From: Bacteroidales bacterium UBA6248
Lineage (GTDB): Bacteria > Bacteroidota > Bacteroidia > Bacteroidales > Lentimicrobiaceae
Direction of reading: 5' to 3'
Assembly: GCA_002441345.1 (NCBI GenBank)
Contig: DJVU01000095.1
Span: 15,622 to 79,621 of the forward strand
DNA: 64,000 nt
The translations under genes were made by a program, and so were the position numbers. Position 1 is the stretch's first letter. Each line of letters begins with the position of its first letter. The notes beneath the pieces were generated by a model, which did not search any database, was not told the origin of the DNA, and saw nothing but the letters and a program-made list of their open reading frames with translations. Positions 8,345-16,509 of this stretch are shown here, one piece after another.

Positions 8345-9694
8345 TTAATCCTCCTCCTGCCTGGGTGCAAGCGATAATTTAAGTCCGCTTTGTGATTCGT
8401 AATCCTCCTCCCAGAAAAATTTCTCTTCGCCAAAGGCAGGAGTAAGGTCGGTAAGCCACGTGGCGTCGGGATCGTATTTAGCAAAGAACGGCCGGCGTAT
8501 CCAGTCGGGATTCCTTCCCTGAATAAACTGGAGTACAAAGATCTTCTCACCGGAAATTTCACTGATACCAAGAATATGCACCTTTCCGGGTGAAGCAGAC
8601 ATAACCGGTCCGCGAACTGTCTTCGACATTCCGCTCACTTTGCTGTATGCTTCCCGGTATATAGTGTATGCCCTTTCAATGCTTACGTTAAAGTAATGAT
8701 TGGCTCCGGTATCTCTGGCCATAAACATATAATAAGGAATGCACCCGGCCTTTACCTGCGTACGCCACATTTTAGCCCAATCCCTGGCCGAATCGTTGAT
8801 ATGCCTTAAAATGGGTGACTGGGTTCGGATCTCAGCTCCAGTTGAACGTATAAGCCTGATAGCCTGCTTAACGGCTTTGGTTGATAATTCCGCCGGGTGA
8901 TTGAAATGTGCCATTAATGCCAGGTGTTTCCCGGCTTTTCCTACCTTTTCAAAAAGCCGGAGCAAATCACCGGAATCCGAATCGGTTAAAAACCGGTAAG
9001 GCCAGTATCCAAGTGCCTTCGATCCGATACGTATCGTATGAATATGCTCAAAACCAGGTTCTAACAAAGGTAGAATATACCTTTCCAGAATCTTTGTCTT
9101 CATTACAAGCGGGTCGCCTCCGGTCAGCAGTATGTTGGTAACTTCCCGATGCGCTTTAACGTATGAAATAAGTTGTCCGGCTTCCTTTGATGCAATTTTT
9201 AGCTCATCCATTCCTGTAAACTGGGGCCATCGGAAACAAAAGGTGCAATAGGCATGACAGGTTTGACCCTGGGATGGGAAAAACAAAACCGTTTCTTTGT
9301 ATTTGTGCTGTAACCCTGTAATTTTTATTCCGTTAAGCTCAGGTATGTTCAATTCAAGCTGTCCGGCGGGATGCGGATTCAGTTCCATTCTTATCCTCCG
9401 GATCGCCAGTTCCTCCCTTTCCTGTCCTGCTCCCCCTTCAATTAACTGTTGCAGTTCATTGAAATGTTCTGTCCGTAACATTTCCCTGTCAGGAAATGTT
9501 AGCCTGAAAATCGGATCATTTTCAATATTGTCCCAGTTTATCAGCTCATTAACCACATAGGAATTCGTCTTAAATGGTAAGACTCGGGCTACAATCTCCA
9601 TATCCATAATCTGCGACTCCGGAAGATTGGAGATTTGCTTCAGTTTACGAAAATTCCTGACAGTATAAGCCTTATATAAAGGGTCGTTTGACAT
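8345..9694 (-). CDS. KamA-family radical SAM protein (lysine 2,3-aminomutase-like)
   Basis: The product has 449 residues from the ATG at 9694; an upstream ATG at 9742 adds residues unlike the family. CHAYCTFC (Cys146, 150 and 153) is the radical SAM cluster site, and LLTGGDPLV is the next family motif. PGKVHIL near the C-terminus holds a lysine in the region where KamA binds PLP. KamA interconverts L-lysine and L-beta-lysine. Here there are no lysine-fermentation genes (kamD/E, kdd, kce) alongside, and the N-terminal region is long. It could therefore act on another amino acid. A role in EF-P modification is less likely because EpmB is shorter. Confidence 0.82.
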   Translation of the reverse strand: MSNDPLYKAYTVRNFRKLKQISNLPESQIMDMEIVARVLPFKTNSYVVNELINWDNIENDPIFRLTFPDREMLRTEHFNELQQLIEGGAGQEREELAIRRIRMELNPHPAGQLELNIPELNGIKITGLQHKYKETVLFFPSQGQTCHAYCTFCFRWPQFTGMDELKIASKEAGQLISYVKAHREVTNILLTGGDPLVMKTKILERYILPLLEPGFEHIHTIRIGSKALGYWPYRFLTDSDSGDLLRLFEKVGKAGKHLALMAHFNHPAELSTKAVKQAIRLIRSTGAEIRTQSPILRHINDSARDWAKMWRTQVKAGCIPYYMFMARDTGANHYFNVSIERAYTIYREAYSKVSGMSKTVRGPVMSASPGKVHILGISEISGEKIFVLQFIQGRNPDWIRRPFFAKYDPDATWLTDLTPAFGEEKFFWEEDYESQSGLKLSLAPRQEED

Positions 9695-9982
9695 AGTTAC
9701 AGAAGTTGATTCCGGCAAAAGTGAAAAACACAATAAATGCATGTCGGCATTTAAGCCGGATGTGAGGATGTTAAACTGTATAAAAATACAAAAAAAAAGC
9801 GGTCTTCCAGACCTTTTAACGAGGCTTTTTTTCTAATAAAGTTTATAGTATAATGATAATCAATAAAATACAAATAATCAAACGTAATGTACATGCATTC
9901 GTATTTTTCCGGACTCGATATTTTTATCATATATGTTTATCCGGTCCTGTTGTCTGTAATCCGGATTATCCTGCAGCTTTTA
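9695..9982. other. Intergenic region, AT-rich
   Basis: This gap lies between the start of the KamA-like gene and the end of the Nudix gene. Apart from the Nudix terminator at 9790-9815 it holds AT-rich sequence with no convincing ORF, and I saw no complete promoter for the KamA-like gene. Confidence 0.6.
9790..9815 (-). terminator. Rho-independent terminator for the Nudix gene
   Basis: On the minus strand AAGGTCT-GGA-AGACC forms a hairpin (9801-9813), followed by GC and a run of T (A run 9790-9798 on the plus strand). It lies about 170 bases past the Nudix stop. Confidence 0.6.
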
Positions 9983-10621
9983 TTAATACCACTTCTTTGC
10001 TATCTCAAGTAATTCACTAAGTATCATGGCTGTAGCACCCCAAATCAAATGTCCGCCAGCAAAATATCCCGGAACTTCTATTGTAAAACCGTTTCGATAA
10101 GTAATCGTATGATTAGTGACAGTGCAATTGGAATAGAAGTCTGAAACCGGGACGGAAAAAACAAGGTCAACCTCTTCAGGGGAAGGCAGATAGGACAGAG
10201 CTTCGGAAGCGATGGCTACATACGGTCTGATCAGATAGTTGCTGGGAGGAACATATAAGTCGGTTAGCACCCCAATGACTGTTATTTCATCGCGTTTAAT
10301 GCCAACCTCTTCCTCCGCTTCCCGCAAAGCCGTCTCCTCCAGATCTTTATCCTCCGGTTCAACCCGGCCCCCTGGAAAAGCAACCTGACCGCTGTGAACA
10401 CCATCGTATTCCTTTTTGCGGATAAACGTTACCATTGCTTCCCCATCCTTTCCGGGAAACAGAATCAGAAGTACGCTGCTCAGCCGGACCCCGGTCATTT
10501 CAGGATTTTGCCTCAGTAAATCCTTCCGATGTGATGGCGACAGCAATTCCTGGGCACTGGTGCCGGGTAAATCATGCTGTAAAGCCTGGGTTAATGAAGC
10601 TGCAAATTTGTTGAATTCCAT
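9983..10621 (-). CDS. Nudix hydrolase, CoA pyrophosphatase type
   Basis: A 212-residue protein. VHSGQVAFPGGRVEPED followed by ETALREAEEEVGI is the CoA-diphosphatase variant of the Nudix box, and HSGQ.AFPGG is the diagnostic CoA-binding lead-in. The reaction expected is cleavage of CoA or acyl-CoA to phosphopantetheine and 3',5'-ADP. On the minus strand, TAATTTTG at 10665-10672 gives a promoter -7 element about 45 bases ahead of the ATG; its -33 element is imperfect (ATG instead of TTG). Confidence 0.88.
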   Translation of the reverse strand: MEFNKFAASLTQALQHDLPGTSAQELLSPSHRKDLLRQNPEMTGVRLSSVLLILFPGKDGEAMVTFIRKKEYDGVHSGQVAFPGGRVEPEDKDLEETALREAEEEVGIKRDEITVIGVLTDLYVPPSNYLIRPYVAIASEALSYLPSPEEVDLVFSVPVSDFYSNCTVTNHTITYRNGFTIEVPGYFAGGHLIWGATAMILSELLEIAKKWY

Positions 10622-10898
10622 CTGCTTGTATGTCCAGTCACGGCCATAGCCACCGTTTCATACGCAAAATTAGAACTTTTCTTTATGCCGCATCATCATT
10701 AATTTATCTTAAGCCGCCAGTTATTTGAGTTTTTTCGTAATTTTATAGCTGGTTAAATCATTAAAATCCCGGGATTGAATACATCTGCAGTATAGTTTTT
10801 CTGGTTTGACTGAGTTTTAAATGGTATGCCTTACGAAATTCAGATTTATTTCAGAATGGTAACCCCAGGGAAGAAAATTTCGTTTTAAGTATCAGGTT

Positions 10899-11171
10899 AT
10901 GGTTAAAGAAAGGCAGCAAACGCTCCGGAAGGACAAGGAATCAGTTGCAGGCATCAATGAACTGGTGCTCTATAACGATGATTTCAATACCTTTGAATTT
11001 GTTATCGAAACACTCATCGAAGTATGCGGGCTGGAACCGCTTCAGGCAGAACAAATTACACTTATAGTGCATTATAAGGGAAAATGCGGGGTTAAGTCAG
11101 GAGTCTATACTGAACTTAATCCGATGTACAATGAAATGACAAACAGGGGATTAACGGTTTCTATTGAATAA
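10899..11171 (+). CDS. clpS: ATP-dependent Clp protease adaptor ClpS
   Basis: The 90-residue product has the ClpS core ELVLYNDDFNTFEFVIETL, the HYKGKCGVKSGVYTE segment and a flexible N-terminus. ClpS delivers N-degron substrates to the Clp chaperone; the NDDFNTF loop contributes to binding the N-terminal residue. A ClpC gene is in this same window at 25330, a plausible partner. The M48 gene begins 11 bases downstream, and nfeD and floA follow closely, suggesting one operon. It is preceded by 277 bases of non-coding DNA in which I found no perfect promoter. Confidence 0.93.
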   Translation: MVKERQQTLRKDKESVAGINELVLYNDDFNTFEFVIETLIEVCGLEPLQAEQITLIVHYKGKCGVKSGVYTELNPMYNEMTNRGLTVSIE

Positions 11172-11182
11172 AAACTTCAATT

Positions 11183-11980
11183 ATGCAAAGGGTAAAAGTC
11201 ATTTTCATCTTACTGCTTATTATAGCAGGATCCTGTTCAAAAGTTCCTATTACAGGAAGGAAACAGTTTAACGTTGTTCCCGACAATATGCTTACCGGTA
11301 TGGGCCTGACAAGCTACCAGGAGTTTCTGACAGCAAATCCGCCGGTTCCGTCCACCCACGAACAGGCTCAGATCGTAAAACAGGTAGGGCAACGTATTGC
11401 TGCTGCAGTTGAAACATACCTTACCGAAAACGGATTAGGCGACAAAGTCGCTTCCTATTCATGGGATTTCAATCTTGTGGAAAGTCCCGATGTCAATGCC
11501 TGGTGTATGCCCGGTGGAAAGGTGGTTGTTTATACCGGAATTCTGCCCTTTACGAAGGACGAAGCCGGACTGGCCGTTGTTATGGGCCACGAGATTGCAC
11601 ACGCCGTTGCCAATCACGGCGGGGAACGAATGAGCCAGCAGCTGGCCATCATGCTTGGTGGTGTTTCACTCGATGTCGCCATGCAAAAGCAACCTGCTAT
11701 GACCCGCGATATTTTCAATACCGTTTATGGGGTCGGAAGTCAGCTTGGGACACTTGCCTACTCACGCACACACGAGTATGAATCCGACAAGCTCGGGATG
11801 GTATTCATGGCCATGGCAGGTTACCACCCCGAACGAACCCTTTCGTTCTGGCAGGAAATGGCCGCAATACCCGGACAGGCACCACCCGAACTTCTGAGTA
11901 CACACCCGTCTGGTCAGAAACGAATTAAAGCTATTCAGGAATACCTTCCCGAAGCCATAAAATATTATAAGGCAAGATAA
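11183..11980 (+). CDS. M48-family metallopeptidase, lipoprotein
   Basis: The product has 265 residues and begins with a lipoprotein signal (LLIIAGSC, Cys18). The zinc motif HEIAH (136-140) and the downstream third ligand in the HEYESD segment (Glu198) mark an Oma1/BepA/LoiP-like M48 peptidase anchored in the periplasm. Such enzymes degrade misfolded outer membrane or membrane proteins. It sits between clpS and nfeD/floA, which fits a membrane protein quality control cluster. The length is usual for the short Bacteroidota members, which lack TPR domains. Confidence 0.92.
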   Translation: MQRVKVIFILLLIIAGSCSKVPITGRKQFNVVPDNMLTGMGLTSYQEFLTANPPVPSTHEQAQIVKQVGQRIAAAVETYLTENGLGDKVASYSWDFNLVESPDVNAWCMPGGKVVVYTGILPFTKDEAGLAVVMGHEIAHAVANHGGERMSQQLAIMLGGVSLDVAMQKQPAMTRDIFNTVYGVGSQLGTLAYSRTHEYESDKLGMVFMAMAGYHPERTLSFWQEMAAIPGQAPPELLSTHPSGQKRIKAIQEYLPEAIKYYKAR

Positions 11981-12020
11981 ATCCTGTCCCCAAACACCGG
12001 AAAGTAACTAAACCAATCAT

Positions 12021-12488
12021 ATGTCTCTCACACTGATCATCATTCTTATACTGGCAGGGCTTCTGCTTCTCCTGCTGGAAGTTATGGTTATCCCCGGTAC
12101 AACCGTAGCGGGAGTCGCCGGTTTTGGACTGATTATCTTTTCGATATGGGAATCGTACCATACGTTTGGAACCCCGCTGGCTCATTTTATCCTTCTTGGA
12201 ACTATTATACTGTCAGCCATCACCGTTTATCTCGCACTTAAGTCAAAAACCTGGAACCGCATCATGCTCCGGACCGAAATAAGCGGAAAAGTCAATGAAA
12301 TTGATGCCGAAAAGGTTAATCCCGGCGATTGCGGTAAAACGGTTTCGCGCCTTTGCCCGGGAGGAAAAGCTCTAATTAACGATGAGTATTTTGAAGTACA
12401 CACAAACGGAGAATTCATCGATCAGGAAACGGAGATTGAAATAACTCACCTGGCCGACAATAAAATTTTTGTTAAACGTAAAACCTGA
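12021..12488 (+). CDS. NfeD-like membrane protein
   Basis: A 155-residue protein with three hydrophobic segments (about residues 2-25, 30-45 and 52-70) and then a soluble beta-rich OB-type domain ending in ADNKIFVKRK. This is the short, protease-less NfeD form. NfeD proteins are nearly always encoded beside a flotillin-like SPFH protein, as here (floA starts 5 bases after the stop), and are thought to work with it in membrane microdomains. Confidence 0.9.
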   Translation: MSLTLIIILILAGLLLLLLEVMVIPGTTVAGVAGFGLIIFSIWESYHTFGTPLAHFILLGTIILSAITVYLALKSKTWNRIMLRTEISGKVNEIDAEKVNPGDCGKTVSRLCPGGKALINDEYFEVHTNGEFIDQETEIEITHLADNKIFVKRKT

Positions 12489-12492
12489 ATTT

Positions 12493-13500
12493 ATGGAATC
12501 ATCATTAGTTGCAATTGTTGCCATTGGTATCGCCAGTTTTGTCGGCCTTTGGATTATCCTTTATTTTGTTCCTGTGGGGCTTTGGTTTACTGCCCTGCTT
12601 TCGGGTGTTAGGATATCCCTGATTCAACTTGTATTTATGCGGTGGAGGAAAGTTCCGCCCTCCGTAATAGTTACCGCCATGATCAATGCTACCAAGGCCG
12701 GATTGTCGCTTACACGCGACGAGCTTGAAGCTCACTACCTGGCCGGTGGTCGCGTTAAGCTGGTTGTAAATGCCCTTATTTCTGCCGATAAAGCCAATAT
12801 TCCCCTGAATTTCAAAGCGGCTACAGCCATTGACCTTGCCGGTCGCGATGTTTTTGAAGCCGTTCAAATGTCGGTTAACCCGAAGGTTATCAATACACCT
12901 CCCGTTGCTGCCGTTGCAAAAGATGGAATCCAGCTGATCGCCAAAGCACGCGTTACCGTCAGAGCCAACATCCGTCAACTGGTAGGAGGTGCCGGAGAAG
13001 AAACAATACTCGCTCGCGTTGGCGAAGGCGTTGTGTCATCCATCGGTTCTGCAGACTCGCATAAATCCGTTCTCGAAAACCCGGATTCAATATCCAAAGT
13101 GGTTCTCTCCAAAGGACTGGACTCAGGAACTGCATTCGAAATCCTTTCCATCGATATCGCCGATATCGACGTTGGTAAGAATATCGGCGCACAGCTGCAG
13201 ATGGATCAGGCCAATGCCGATAAAAACATTGCTCAGGCAAAAGCAGAGGAACGCCGCGCCATGGCTGTCGCCAATGAACAGGAAATGAAAGCTAAAGCTC
13301 AGGAGGCCCGGGCTAAAGTTATTGAAGCTGAAGCTGAAATCCCCAAAGCCATCGCCGACTCTTTCCGCTCAGGCAATCTTGGAATTATGGATTATTATAA
13401 GTTCCAGAATATCCAGGCCGATACCCGCATGCGGGAGTCAATAGCCGAACCTCAAAAACAAAAGAGGGGCACCAAAGGACCTGATTCCAGCGAAAAATAA
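12493..13500 (+). CDS. floA: Flotillin-like protein FloA
   Basis: The 335-residue product has an N-terminal membrane hairpin (about residues 5-45), an SPFH domain, and then an Ala/Glu-rich coiled coil (about residues 235-290). The latter carries repeats such as QAKAEERRAMAVANEQEMKA. This is the FloA/YqfA pattern, close to the usual 330 residues. FloA organises lipid microdomains and influences membrane fluidity. The ATG at 12493 is preferred over an upstream TTG inside nfeD. A strong terminator follows. Confidence 0.93.
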   Translation: MESSLVAIVAIGIASFVGLWIILYFVPVGLWFTALLSGVRISLIQLVFMRWRKVPPSVIVTAMINATKAGLSLTRDELEAHYLAGGRVKLVVNALISADKANIPLNFKAATAIDLAGRDVFEAVQMSVNPKVINTPPVAAVAKDGIQLIAKARVTVRANIRQLVGGAGEETILARVGEGVVSSIGSADSHKSVLENPDSISKVVLSKGLDSGTAFEILSIDIADIDVGKNIGAQLQMDQANADKNIAQAKAEERRAMAVANEQEMKAKAQEARAKVIEAEAEIPKAIADSFRSGNLGIMDYYKFQNIQADTRMRESIAEPQKQKRGTKGPDSSEK

Positions 13501-13519
13501 TCGTGTGAATTAAGATTCC

Positions 13520-13550
13520 AACGCCCTGAGAAAACAGGGCGTTTTTTTTT
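13520..13550 (+). terminator. Rho-independent terminator after floA
   Basis: AACGCCCTG (13520-13528) pairs perfectly with CAGGGCGTT (13535-13543) and nine T follow. It closes the clpS - M48 - nfeD - floA transcription unit. Confidence 0.85.
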
Positions 13551-13685
13551 AATCCGCCTGCACACTTCCTTGGATAGTTCCGCATGAAGCTGTGCGGTGC
13601 ATTTGCAAACATCGCCAGGCTGAAGTCCGCTTATTCAGTTGCCGGATAAATCCTGTTAAAAAAATACAGCTCAGGCGATTCTCCG

Positions 13686-13693
13686 TATTTTTG
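13686..13693 (+). promoter_or_regulatory. Promoter -7 element for the RelA/SpoT homologue
   Basis: TATTTTTG matches TAnnTTTG and lies 18 bases before the ATG at 13712. I found no good TTG at the right distance upstream. The implied start site supports ATG 13712 over the longer in-frame start at 13592. Confidence 0.5.
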
Positions 13694-13711
13694 CATAACC
13701 AGCCCGATATC

Positions 13712-15919
13712 ATGGAACATTTACCGGATAATACCGAAAGATTACTGATAACCGGAAGATACGGCAAACTGCTGAGAGCAGGTTCCGCATTCCTCAACCA
13801 AAGCAATCTCCCGCTTGTGCGTGAGGCTTTTTCTATTATGCTCGACAAACACGGGAGGAAACTGCACGATAATCGTGAGCCATACTTTTGTCATGCCGTT
13901 GATGTAGCATGCATTGTCGCCGGAGAAATGAAACTGGGATTGGTATCAACCCTCGCTGCGCTGCTTAATGGACTGACCGAAAAGGATAAACAGGTTTCAG
14001 ATTTTTGCAAATCAATCAAGTCCCGTGAAATTGCTGCAATCCTTGCCGGACTGGATCGCATCAAAGACATGCGCACCGATAAACTTCACGGAAATGCAGA
14101 TAATTTCATCAGCCTGTTGCTCAGTATAACCGGTGATGTCAGGGCTGTACTGATTCAACTGGCTGGCCGGCTTCAGTATATGCGCAATATCGAGGCTCTG
14201 CCGCAAGCAATGCAGATGTCGATCTCCGGCGAAACCGCGGGATTGTATGCACCACTGGCACACCGGCTTGGTCTCTATAAAATAAAAATGGAGCTTGACG
14301 AGCTTTCGCTCCATTATTCAAACCCTGAGGTTTACAAATCCCTGTCAGCAGATATCAGCGAAGCAGAAAGCGCCAGCCGGCATTTTTTCAGGCAGTTCCT
14401 CGAACCGTTGGAAGCCGGACTCAGCCGTATGGGATTAAACTTTTCCATAAAGCAAAGAACCAAAGCGGTATCGTCGGTTTATGCTAAAATGCTTAAACAA
14501 AATGTTGATTTTTCAGAAGTTTACGACCTGTTTGCTATCCGGATTATTCTTTTCAGCCACCCGGCAGATGAAAAAGCCGATTGCTGGAAAGCGTACTCTG
14601 TAGTTACCAACATTTATACGCCCGAAACAAGCCGTTTGCGCGACTGGATTACTATACCCCGCCCAAATGGCTATGAATCGCTGCATATTACGGTTAAAGG
14701 ACCATCCGGACGATGGGTTGAGGTACAGATTCGTACAGAGCGGATGGACGGCGAGGCTGAACTGGGGAATGCCGCACACTGGAGGTATAAAGGACAGAAA
14801 GGTGCTGTTGAAACTTCCGAATGGCTTAACTCTGTCCGAAAAATTCTGGAAAATCCCGAAGTTTCGGAGAATGCCCTGCAAAATGAAAAACAAGGGAGCA
14901 GAACTGCCAGTCAGATTTATGTTTTTACACCCGAAGGCGATCTGCGCAAACTTCAGGCGGGAAGCACCGTACTCGATTTTGCTTTTGATGTGCATACCAG
15001 TCTGGGAGCTACCTGCACGGGAGGAAAAGTTAACGGAAAGATTGTTCCGATACGTCATACCCTCAAAAGCGGCGATATGGTTGAAATTATTACATCCCGC
15101 AACCAAACACCAAATCGCGACTGGCTGGGATGGGTAACAACAAACAGAGCAAAAACAAAAATCCGGCGATACCTTAAAGAAGCTGAATTCAGGCAGGCCG
15201 AAACAGGAAAGGATATCTTCAGACGCAAAATGAGCCAGCTGAAAATAACCAACCAGGATGAGGTTATCAATAAAGTGATAGCACATTTCAAACTCTCGGG
15301 TCCGCTCGATATGTTTCAGCAGCTGGCAGAGAATCGCATCGAACCATCACAGATAAAAGACATAGCCCTCGGAATCGCTAAAGATTCCAGAGAAACAGAA
15401 GAAAAAACCGACAGCAGGGTCGCCAGAAACGAATCCGTTCATCCCGACCGTACTTCCGAAAACGTCATCATCGTAAATGAATCTTCCGAAATCGAAGGCT
15501 ATAAGCTTGCCCGCTGCTGCAATCCGGTTATGGGGGATGAAATCTTCGGTTTTATCACAGTAAGCGATGGCATAAAGATACACAGGGTCAACTGTCCGAA
15601 TGCAGCCAGGATGAAAGCCCGTTATCCATACAGGACTATGGAAGCCCGCTGGACAAAGCCGGCCGAAGGCACCTATTTTCTGGTAACTGTCCGGGTAAGC
15701 GGATTTGACCAGCTTGGAATTCTGAGTTCTATCACCAATATGATCTCAAACGAACTGAAAATGGATGTCAGAAGCATATCACTCGACAGCAAAGGAGGAA
15801 AATTCGATGGCATCGTGAAGGTGAGCATACGGGATAAGAAGCACCTGGAGTTCCTTTTGAAAAAACTGTTGACAATCAAAGGTATAATTAAAGCAAGCCG
15901 CATAAGTTCAGCAAACTAA
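13712..15919 (+). CDS. RelA/SpoT homologue with degenerate (p)ppGpp hydrolase domain
   Basis: The product has 735 residues in the long-RSH order. HD-like domain: about 25-200. Synthetase: about 240-365, with Asp272 in YDLFAIRI, RLRD at 308-311, PNGYESLH, QIRTERMDGEAELG with Glu350. TGS: about 390-455. Zinc-finger-like region LARCCNPVMGDEI, and a C-terminal ACT domain. The synthetase side looks intact, so (p)ppGpp synthesis from GTP/GDP and ATP is expected. The hydrolase side is broken. His61 remains, but the HD pair of ALLHD is NG (86-87), and the Asp of LADRLHNMR is Gly152. RLRD resembles the RxKD loop of bifunctional Rel rather than the ExDD of RelA. A hypothetical gene starts one base after the stop. 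Confidence 0.92.
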   Translation: MEHLPDNTERLLITGRYGKLLRAGSAFLNQSNLPLVREAFSIMLDKHGRKLHDNREPYFCHAVDVACIVAGEMKLGLVSTLAALLNGLTEKDKQVSDFCKSIKSREIAAILAGLDRIKDMRTDKLHGNADNFISLLLSITGDVRAVLIQLAGRLQYMRNIEALPQAMQMSISGETAGLYAPLAHRLGLYKIKMELDELSLHYSNPEVYKSLSADISEAESASRHFFRQFLEPLEAGLSRMGLNFSIKQRTKAVSSVYAKMLKQNVDFSEVYDLFAIRIILFSHPADEKADCWKAYSVVTNIYTPETSRLRDWITIPRPNGYESLHITVKGPSGRWVEVQIRTERMDGEAELGNAAHWRYKGQKGAVETSEWLNSVRKILENPEVSENALQNEKQGSRTASQIYVFTPEGDLRKLQAGSTVLDFAFDVHTSLGATCTGGKVNGKIVPIRHTLKSGDMVEIITSRNQTPNRDWLGWVTTNRAKTKIRRYLKEAEFRQAETGKDIFRRKMSQLKITNQDEVINKVIAHFKLSGPLDMFQQLAENRIEPSQIKDIALGIAKDSRETEEKTDSRVARNESVHPDRTSENVIIVNESSEIEGYKLARCCNPVMGDEIFGFITVSDGIKIHRVNCPNAARMKARYPYRTMEARWTKPAEGTYFLVTVRVSGFDQLGILSSITNMISNELKMDVRSISLDSKGGKFDGIVKVSIRDKKHLEFLLKKLLTIKGIIKASRISSAN

Positions 15920-15920
15920 G

Positions 15921-16397
15921 ATGATCATTCCGGGTTATTTCGATACCAGTCACAAGCTTCAGGAGGGGAGTTGCTATCGTTTCAACTACCGTAAAAAGGT
16001 ATTGTTGTCGGACGAAAATGAATATATGGTTTTTGAGGATCCTTTCGGAATAAATCACCTTCTTCCTCTTGCCGATTATATGCACTACAATCTTGTTTGT
16101 CCTTCCGTGGTTACGTGCCTGGTCTCTCGCATCAACTGCACGGGAAGAGTGTTTCTGGAACCTCTTCATCCCGTATACCGAATTGGAACTATTCATTCGT
16201 TCGAGATTACCGGAAACGCTTTTAGAGACGGAAAGAGATTCTTATGTACAAAAGATGTTTTCGGAAATCCGATCGATATCCTAACCGATACGTCGATGCA
16301 GGGACTTCCTCCTGCCGGAACGGAAATCGAATGCAGGGTTACAACATTAAAGAAAGGAAAGCCAGAGTTGTCGCTGGTAAGTATTCCTGCGAAATAA
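15921..16397 (+). CDS. Hypothetical protein with an internally duplicated domain
   Basis: I do not recognise this 158-residue soluble protein. It seems to contain two related halves of about 70 residues. The first has GSCYRFNYRK, FEDPFGINHLLPL and VVTCLVSRINCTGRVFLEP. The second has GTIHSFEIT, TKDVFGNPIDIL and EIECRVTTLKKGKPELSL. The repeated D-x-FG then V/E-x-C-x-V pattern and beta-rich character suggest two small beta-barrels (OB- or S1-like), an inference only. The ATG is one base after the stop of the RelA/SpoT homologue, so expression is almost certainly coupled to it. Confidence 0.8.
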   Translation: MIIPGYFDTSHKLQEGSCYRFNYRKKVLLSDENEYMVFEDPFGINHLLPLADYMHYNLVCPSVVTCLVSRINCTGRVFLEPLHPVYRIGTIHSFEITGNAFRDGKRFLCTKDVFGNPIDILTDTSMQGLPPAGTEIECRVTTLKKGKPELSLVSIPAK

Positions 16398-16412
16398 ATA
16401 CGCATCCGAAAA

Positions 16413-16434
16413 GTTATCAACAATTGTTAATAAC
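16413..16434. promoter_or_regulatory. 22-bp near-perfect palindrome
   Basis: GTTATCAACAA (16413-16423) is followed directly by TTGTTAATAAC (16424-16434), an inverted repeat with one mismatched pair. It lies between the stop of the duplicated-domain gene and the promoter of the structured RNA (TTG at 16475). With no loop it is more likely a binding site for a dimeric regulator than an RNA hairpin. Confidence 0.45.
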
Positions 16435-16474
16435 TGCGGTTCATCAAAAGTTAATATAATTCCTTCAAAATCAC

Positions 16475-16505
16475 TTGACAAGGGAGGCTGATTTTCGTAT
16501 CTTTG
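16475..16505 (+). promoter_or_regulatory. Bacteroidota-type promoter for the structured RNA
   Basis: TTG (16475-16477), exactly 20 bases and TATCTTTG (16498-16505) give a full consensus match. The expected start is about 16510. No protein-coding ORF begins downstream until 16920. Confidence 0.8.
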
Positions 16506-16509
16506 TTCA

